Program-made: the position numbers and the translations under genes
Assembly: GCA_012932295.1 (NCBI GenBank)
Contig: JAAONU010000071.1
Location: 248,001 to 312,000 of the forward strand
From: Cyclina sinensis
Lineage: Eukaryota > Mollusca > Bivalvia > Venerida > Veneridae
Direction of reading: 5' to 3'
Length of the DNA: 64,000 bases
Shown: positions 56,877-64,000 of the stretch, piece by piece
Layout of the letters: each line of letters starts with the position of its first letter
How positions within the stretch are numbered: position 1 is the first letter of the stretch
The notes under the pieces: model-generated
The model's input: only the letters and a program-made list of their open reading frames with translations
Told to the model about the DNA's origin: nothing
Database searches by the model: none

Positions 56877-59800
56877 ATGGCTAATATGTCCTACAGTAAT
56901 CTGAACAGAGCTCAGCTGAGCTATGAATATTTACATACAAATTCGTAAGTTTATATTTGTTTTTCAGTTTCTTGCTGAATGAATGCTTCATAATATTTAG
57001 GCTAATTGCATGCACATGGCATCATTACCAAAGTTGAAAATGTGTTCCAGATACGTCTCTTAAAGAGGCAGGTGCAGTGCTAGTCCAAAATATTTACATG
57101 TATACCGCGAAGCTATTCTTTACATTGGTCATATCCGCTATAACATCTAAAGATTTGTATTTAAAAGTCCAAAATGAAAAAAAATAAACCTGCACAGTCA
57201 TTACAAATTTCCATGTAAAATGTTACAATTTATGCTTTGTATTCCTAATTCAAGCATAAAAATCTAATATCCTTCTTAGAAACAATGTATTCTACTTTAA
57301 AACAACTGTACACAATCTCATTTAAACAGCCTCCATATTGGTGTGTACTGGGTAGGGCAGTGCTGATAATAACCAAAATCTTTAGACAGAATTTTTAATG
57401 CTTGCTTCTGTCGGTGCATAGATCACTTAAGAAAAAATCATTTCGTTCAGACTAATTTCGTATTATATGTTACGGAGTGATGTCACACTGCAACTTAGAA
57501 TTTCCAATATGCGGGGTCAACAAGAAATGGATTTCATGTACCTTTTTAAATAAATGGATAAATGGCTACTTTTCTAGAGTAATTTTTAACATTTATACAG
57601 TTATTCAGAAAAAATGCTTCCGTTTTTGATGTAGTCAGTTGTTTTTTGTAAAAAATATCATTTTAGACGTGATTTACCGTAAAAGGAAATTAGCCAGTTA
57701 GTGAAAGTCATCGCATTTTCCGACAAATATAAAACTGCAAAAAAATGAAAATTTGAAGTCTTTCAGTGAAGGACTTGTGCAGCGCCAGTTCCATGTCAAC
57801 TTCTTCCCTAATGCCTTTAATAACACCCATTCCTTGTGTTGAAAAAAGTTTGCATTGATTCTATGGCTCAGTGGTTAGAGTGATGAGAGGAGTTCAAATC
57901 CTGCTCTTAGTTGTGTATTCTAAGAGGCTTACAGTCAAAACAGCCTGAGGTAAAAGTGGCCTCAGGTTAAAACGGCCTCATTTTGGTTAAAACGGCCTCA
58001 CTTTCAGAAAATGTATTGGTCAAAACGGCCTCATTATGTTTTTAGCTCACCTGTCAGGTAGTGACAGAGTGAGCTTTTCTGATCACCTTTTGTCCGTCGT
58101 CCGTCCGTCTGTCCGTTAACAATTGGTTTGTTAACACTCTAGTGGTCACATTTTTGCCTCAATTGTCATGAAACCTGGTCAGGATGTTTGTCTCATTAAT
58201 ATCTCGGAAGAGTTCGAACATGGGTTATCAGGGTTGGAAAACTAGGTCACAGAGCCCAAATATAGAAAAACCTTGTTAACACTCTAGAGGCTACTTTTTC
58301 AGTCCAAATATCCTGGAAATTTGTCAGAAATGTTCTTATGATTATTTCTAGCTCAAGTTCAAATATGAGTCATCTTGGTTCAAAAACTAGGTCACGGAGC
58401 CCAAAAATAGGAAAATCTTGTTAACACTCTAGAGGTTACATTTTCAGCCCAAATAATCTTGAAATTTGTCAGAAAGGTTGCTTTGATGATTTCTAGGTCA
58501 AGTTCAAATATAGGTCATCTGGGGTCAAAAACTAGGTCACAGAGCCCAAATATTGAAAAACCTTGTTAACACTCTAGAGGTAACATTTTTAGACCAAATA
58601 ATCTGGAAAGTTGTCAGGAAGGTTGCTTCTATGATTTCTAGCTCAAGTTCAAATATGGTACATCTTGGTTCAAAAACTAGGTCACAGAGCCCAAAAATAG
58701 AAAAATCTTATTAACACTCTAGAGGTTACATTTTCAGCCCAAATAATCTGGAAATTTGTCAGAAAAATTGCCTTGAGGATTTCTAGATCAAGTTCAAGTA
58801 TGGGTCATCTGGGGTCACAAACTAGGTCACAGAGTCCAAATATGGAAAAACCTTGTTAATATTCTAAAGGTATCATTTTCAGTCCAAATAACCTGGAAAT
58901 TTGTCAGAAAGATTCTATGGATGATTTCTAGCTTAATTTTGAATATACAGTACGCGCCAGGAGGAACTCTCGTTTTCCTCGAGGTCGTCGCGGACTACCC
59001 ATTCCTTAAAACGCGACCAAAACCGCCGCATTTCGAGGATCACCGCCGCGGACATGGTCACCAAATATCGCGGCGGACGTCCGCTAAATGGTTCCGCGAA
59101 CTTTTTCACAGGTAAGAATTGACGTATCGAGGCTCACAAAGTTCCTGATTACACACATTTCGGCGAATTTTACGCTTTAAAATATCATTTTAATGTATTA
59201 AACTCTCATTCTGATGCATTTGTTTACGAATGCTCGTATTTGTTAACGGAAGGAATGACAATTCAAAACCGAAAGTAATTGTTGCTTCTCGGAACAGCTG
59301 ACCCTATTTTCAGAAAATAAATTGACTGGTTTCCGAATTACACGTGGTAAAACTGCTTTCCTATATTGAAAGAAAACATACAACATGTAAACCATACTGC
59401 GACATCTGTATCGTCTATGCGCTTGACAAAATTATTGATCGATTTTGCTATACAATGACGAGCGTTTTCAACGACGTAAGCACAGCAAATGTATTAGAAA
59501 TTTGGTTTTAATTTTACCAAATGTCACAGAATTGGCAGACGTAAAATGCACAGTTTCATTACGGTCATTTCACTAAATGTTCAGCTTATCCAGGTGAGTT
59601 ATGACCCTAATTATTTTCGCGCTGGTCTTCAAATATCGCCGAGATATTTCGCGATGTCGAGACATCGAGGAATTCCGTTTTTTTCCTCGATGTCGTGGCG
59701 GATATTTTTTTTTCCGCGTCCGCGAAATAAAGCGGAAAATGTGAGTTCCTCCTGGCGCGTACTGTAGGTTCTCTGCGGTCAAAAACTAGGTCACAGAGCC

Positions 59801-62800
59801 CGAAAGTAGAAAAACCTTGTAAAAGCTCTAGAGGTTACATTTTTAGTCCAGATGTCTTTGAAATTTGTCAGAAAGGTTGTTTCAATTATTTCTAGCTCAG
59901 ATTTGGATATGGGTCATCTGGGATCAAAAACAAGGTCACATGGTACAAATATGTTAAAAACTTTTTAACACTCCAGAGGTTACATTTTCAGTCCAAATAT
60001 CCTGGAAATTTGTCAGACAGGTTTTTTTGATGATTTCTAGCTCAAGTTGGAGTATGGGTCATCTTGGGTCAAAAACTAGGTCACAGAGCCCAAAAATAGA
60101 AAAACTTTGTAAACACTCTAGAGGCTACATTTTAAGTCCAAATGTTCTGGAAATTTGTCAGATAGGTTGTTTTGATGATTTGTAGCTCAAATTTTGATAT
60201 GGGTTATCTGGGGTCAAAAACTAGGTCACAGAGCCTAAATATCGAGAAACCTTGTTAACACTCTAGATGCTACTTTTTCAGTCCAAATATCCTGGAAATT
60301 TGTCAAAGAGATTGTTTCAATAATTTCTAGGTCAAGTTCGAATATGGGATTTGGGGTCAATTTACCAGGTCCATAGCAACTTTGTTAAAAGCAGTCATAC
60401 TCAGGTGAGCGATACAGGGCCATCTTGGCCCTCTTGTTTTTAGTAGATGAACCATGATTGAATTAGATTTTTAGCTCACCTGAACTGTCGGCGCATGGTG
60501 AGCTATTAGGATAGATCAATGTCTGTCATCCGTCAAACGTCTACACTTAGTTTGTTAACACTCTGATAGTCACAATTTTGCCTCTATTGTCATAAAACTT
60601 AGTCAGGATGTTGGCACCAGTAATTACTCAGATGAGTTTGAACATGGGTTATCTTGGATGAAAAACTAGGTTACAAGGCCCAAAAATAGACAAACCATGT
60701 TAACACTCTAGAGGCTACATTTTCAGTCCAAATATCCTAGAAATGTGTAAGAAAGGTTGTTTCGATGATTTCTAGCTCAAGTTCAAATATGGGTCATCTG
60801 GGGTCTAAAACTAGGTCACAGAGCCCAAATATTGTACAGCTTCCGTGATAAGTACAAATTTTGTGCTTCCTCCACAATCGCGGTCGACGCAGTCCTCCAA
60901 AATCTGCAGAGTTTCTCCTTAAAAATCGCTCAGAATCTCCGCGATTTAAAACTACACACAATCGCCACATTTTTAGGAGTTTTAAAGTGTTCCTGCGGAG
61001 ATTCACCGCGAATATTCTAATGTTTCTTCACCAGAGTTTTGACAAATTTTCGGTTTAAATGTGTGAAAAAAATAATCATTATAAAATACATTTGCTATGT
61101 ACATTTATTGTATACTTTTTTTTGAATTTTTGAAAAAATATAAATTTCTGGAAAGTTAAATTGTGTTGTGACTTCGTTTTTCGGTTTCCCGGGACACCAC
61201 AAACCACCACGATCCGACGCCGCAACACTGATCACTGCGAACAGCCGTGCTGAAATCTGGTCTCTGTGTATTTCATTTAAACAAAAAGTATCAGTCATTT
61301 TTACAAGATGTTTTGAAATTTGGAATATTGGAAGAACATTATATTATTTTAGAAATAGAAACTTATCTCAAGTACATTGTAATTAAGTAAACAAGCAGCT
61401 GATGAAACAGAAGGTAAATATATTATCACATATAAACATGGGCTGCTATTATTACAGAAAAACAAGTGAAGTTTTTTTTTGTTTGTTTGTTTTTTTTTGT
61501 TTCTTTTTTTTTTTTCTAAATTGAATTTATTCATTTCAGAACAACCCACGAGTTTCTCTTTGGAGCTTTGGCTGAACTGGTAGACAATGCCAGGTAGTAA
61601 TTCTGTATACCTATAACATTAAAGTAGTGGTATTATATTTTGTTTTTAAGGCATATTAAAAATTCACTCGTACTAGTGTCAAGAAATATCTTTAACAGCT
61701 GGCTTATGTTCAAGTCATTCTTTAAGGATTCAAAAGATAGGAGGATTGATAAACATCAAAACTTAAATGATACAAAATGATAAGTTTTCAGTACTCAACT
61801 AATACTTGTGCCAAATTCAGAAAAAAAAAAAGAAATATAAAAATGTATATAGAAAACAGGAGTATGCGTGCATCGAAATGGTGATATCGAAGACTACTTC
61901 TGCAAAGCTCAGTGATTCAGTGAAACAAGATAATTTCAAATGAATCATGTTTATTGTAGTAGTTTATGTTATCATTCTTATTTTTGATTTTCTTCTTTCA
62001 GGGACGCAAATGCAACCAAATTGAGTATATTTACTTGTAAGTTTCATAGTTATTTTAAGTAAAGTAGTACTGCATTGCAGGGTTATAGAGACTGTTCTGT
62101 AAAGAAAAACTCTGCCATTCAAGTTGAATTGTATTTCATTACAATCTGTTCATTCTGTTCTTGTAATCTTGAATATCTTATTTCAAGCTTTCATTTGAAG
62201 GGTTTGCATAAGAACGAAATGGGATTTTAAATTAAAAGTTAAATAAAATGTTAGCCAAAGTCATTAAAACCTTCTTTTAATGATAACAAATCAAGTTGGT
62301 TGGAATATTTCAAGCTTTCTTTACATGATGTTGTCAAGTTGAGTTAATGTATTGGAATACAATCCCCCATCAGCCAGGTCCTGTCCTCTGTGGCCTCCTG
62401 GTTGCAAGTCTGACATTGTATCAGGAGATCATGGTTTGATACTTGGTTGGGCCTGTCCTGATATAACCTCAGTGTTTTCATTAACAGCCGGTTGCTGATG
62501 AAAGTCATCGGTTGAAACCGCATTTCTATTGGTTGAAAATCCGATGTGAAAATTGTTCATACAGACAAAGTTAAAAAGAATTATTTTGCCCCAACACTGC
62601 TGATGGTTTTTGTAGGTACGTGCATGCACACATGTCTAAAGCACATTGTATAGGTTCCAGTAGTTTACTGTTGATGAAACACAAATTTTGACAAGTTGTT
62701 GATTTTCTGTCTGCTGACCATGTCAGATTTATAAAGGGTTTTGGATTTGAACTATTTATTTGAACATGGCAATATAATTTTGAGAGCTGAAAAATGGAGA

Positions 62801-63772
62801 ATATCTTTCGAAGGCTTCTACAGGGGCTTCGCCCCCTGATACTCCCCATCAAGGCATTGCCCTGGACCCACAAGGGAGCTCTGACAACTCCCTTAACCCC
62901 TGGTTTATCGTTTTTCCCCTGCCAGAAAACAATGAAAACCCTGTAACCTTAGCTTTTGAAAGGGACATTGAACCAGAGTTCACTGTTAGCCAGATAACCT
63001 CCAGACCAAATGGTGGTGTGTTGATGCTGTTTATTGATTTTGTATCGTGTTTGTTATTTATTTACATATTTGACTGTGATTTGACTTTGAAGTGATAAAT
63101 TAACTTTTTTTAGAAATTGAAGATATAATTATATTTTTATTTCAGTGTTTGATGAGTCTCTGCGTGGGGGTTACATGTTGTGTTTCCTTGACGATGGGGA
63201 AGGAATGGACCCAAGTAAGTTGGGACATGTTTCCTTTTTTACAAGATATATTATCAAATTGTGTTTTCCAACAATACCTGATATGGACTGTTTACAAGAG
63301 TTGACACCCAGATTGTGTGGGTTGTTAAATATTTAGGCGATAAAATTACTTGTGATATTTTTCCTTAAAGTTTCAGATAAAATTAGTAGCAAATTTAAGC
63401 TAGAGTATATTTAGCTGTTTCATCATAAATTGACAGGTATAGCACAGCGTATCAGAAACCTAGTCACAGAACAAAGATAAGTCCTGTAAGGCCGTGACAC
63501 AATACATATTGCTTGTTTCATGTTTGTTATAATTTTCAAGAAGTGCCCAACATGATAGCTTAAACTTTCATTTCTGTCTTCTTTCAGTACCTTTCATGAT
63601 CCTTTAAACATCATAAAAAGATAACTTGATTTTATGTAGTTTAAAATACGTTCTGTCACTTCTCAACTTATTTATTGAAAGGTGAAACTGCAGACATAAT
63701 TACATTTGGTCGCTCAAACAAAAGAAATCTTGATGACCACTTGATTGGCATGTACGGAAACGGTCTCAAATC
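56877..63772 (+). CDS. MORC2: MORC2-like GHKL ATPase, first five coding exons (continues past the window)
   Basis: Exons 56877-56944, 61540-61593, 62002-62036, 63146-63214 and 63682-63772 have GT/AG edges and matching phases. They read MANMSYSNLNRAQLSYEYLH, then [49 protein letters not shown], and TADIITFGRSNKR up to IGMYGNGLKS. The three Bergerat-fold ATP-binding motifs of the MORC/GHKL family are intact: ELVDNARDA with the Mg-ATP asparagine, DDGxGM, and GxYGNGLKS. Colinearity and the start (SNLNRAQLxYEYLHTNS) are closest to vertebrate MORC2, a nuclear ATPase that compacts chromatin and works with the HUSH silencing complex. About 105 N-terminal residues are present. The CW zinc finger and coiled coils would lie beyond 64000. 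Intron 1 (4.6 kb) is filled with repeats. Confidence 0.92.
57858..58035 (+). repeat. tRNA-like fragment and AAAACGGCCTCA iterations
   Basis: ATGGCTCAGTGGTTAGAGTG (A-box-like) and GTTCAAATCC (B-box-like) at 57864-57902 indicate a SINE head. From 57935 to 58035 the word AAAACGGCCTCA or a variant occurs five times at irregular spacing. Confidence 0.55.
58038..60442 (-). repeat. Interspersed repeat, reverse copy of the 7557-9972 class
   Basis: Bounded by TTTTTAGCTCACCTGTCAGG on the left and CTCAGGTGAGCGATACAGGG, GGCCATCTTGGCCCTCTTG on the right, the inverse of the ends of the copy at 7557. The core has about ten units of ~145 bases with AAAAACTAGGTCACAGAGCC, CTTGTTAACACTCTAGAGG and CCTGGAAATTTGTCAGAAAG. 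It is split by the transposon at 58948-59764. It lies in MORC2 intron 1. Confidence 0.85.
58946..59766. mobile_element. CAGT-ended TA-flanked element, 817 bp
   Basis: The element 58948-59764 has ends CAGTACGCGCCAGGAGGAAC / GTTCCTCCTGGCGCGTACTG (with one mismatch, AGTTCC) and TA on each side. The interior is CpG-rich at both ends (CGCGGCGGACGTCCGC; TCGCGATGTCGAGACATCGA) and AT-rich in the middle. There is no transposase. Ends and duplication fit a pogo/Tigger-type non-autonomous element. It interrupts a unit of the surrounding tandem repeat, which reads through once the element is removed. A 5' fragment of a second copy is at 49373. Confidence 0.88.
60468..60828 (-). repeat. Second, truncated AGCTCACC-type repeat
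   Basis: It starts TTTTTAGCTCACCTGAACTG and contains two to three units of the same ~145-bp core (AAAAACTAGGTTACAAGG, AACACTCTAGAGGCTACA). It breaks off at CCCAAATATTG (60828), where unrelated CpG-bearing sequence begins (60829-61240). That sequence may be another insertion, but I could not find its ends. Confidence 0.7.
61241..63145. other. MORC2 introns 1-3, little structure
   Basis: It contains the small exons 61540-61593 and 62002-62036. A SINE-like tract (62388-62480, TTGCAAGTCTGACATTG..) and a hairpin CAGGGGCTTCGCCCCCTG at 62820-62837, followed by GGACCCACAAGGGAG, suggest old transposon debris. No other gene is seen. Confidence 0.45.
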
Positions 63773-64000
63773 GTAAGTAACCATGTGATATTCTGAAACA
63801 TACTGTCTTTATTGAAAAAGTTATTTTCTTAATAAAAGTGAAAATACTACTTCTTTCCTTCAAGTAGTTAAATTTGCTGACTTTAAATCACTTAACCTCT
63901 CCAATGGTCATGGGTTCGAGGCCTGCTTCTATTCATTACCATGTATTTGAGGAAGATGGCAGTTTCTTACGGAGAATTGGTGTCTTGTTTTTCCCAGAAT

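Noticed and set aside
60829..61240. CpG-rich block as a complete transposon
   Set aside because: The left edge is clear where a repeat breaks off, but no matching right end or duplication was found.

Overview
The window looks like nuclear DNA of a marine bivalve mollusc. This is an inference from AT-rich sequence, small exons with GT/AG junctions, tRNA-derived SINEs, and long repeats ending in AGCTCACCTGA and runs of GGAC, which are typical of molluscan genomes. Nothing suggests bacterial or organellar DNA.

Two ordinary host genes are recognisable, both on the right. CUSTOS (minus strand, six exons, 41355-56287) and the 5' half of MORC2 (plus strand, five exons, 56877-63772, running off the right edge) are arranged head to head with 589 bp between start codons. 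Their introns are packed with tandem repeats and small transposons.

The left two thirds is dominated by two large DNA transposons. Element A (5352-17761, 12.4 kb) has ends beginning CAATCTGACT and a perfect 9-bp target duplication TGTATTTGT. Element B (27373-40209, 12.8 kb) has ends beginning CAATCTCATTAAAATCA and a 9-10 bp duplication AGGTACTAAT. Each carries a RecQ-like SF2 helicase on the plus strand near its left end. B carries an eight-exon minus-strand gene for a DUF6589-type transposase of about 1000 residues that starts near the right end. The combination of helicase, DUF6589 transposase and 9-10 bp duplication fits the AcademH lineage of Academ transposons as I remember it. Element A is a variant: only the last third of its DUF6589 gene survives, and the space up to the right end is occupied by a different, intron-containing DDE-type transposase gene on the plus strand (13518-17060; D194, D303, E347). 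I regard that chimera as the most interesting object in the window.

Layout: 1-5350 holds a SINE, two repeats and the 5' exons of a decayed zinc-finger/tyrosine-recombinase-like gene. 5352-17761 is element A, inserted in an intron of that gene; the next exon lies at 17798-17935. 18486-20690 holds a (TA)n run and a degenerate 145-bp tandem repeat. 22270-23165 is a SWIM zinc-finger pseudogene. 24234-27071 holds seven copies of the motif GTCCCAACAGTCAC. 27373-40209 is element B with at least five 180-bp TA-flanked MITEs. 41355-56287 is CUSTOS, whose introns hold a 70-bp satellite, a 162-bp tandem repeat, a 24-bp minisatellite and at least four transposons. 56877-64000 is MORC2.

All exon coordinates come from reading frames, GT/AG junctions and remembered protein families; no alignment, transcript or database search was run.
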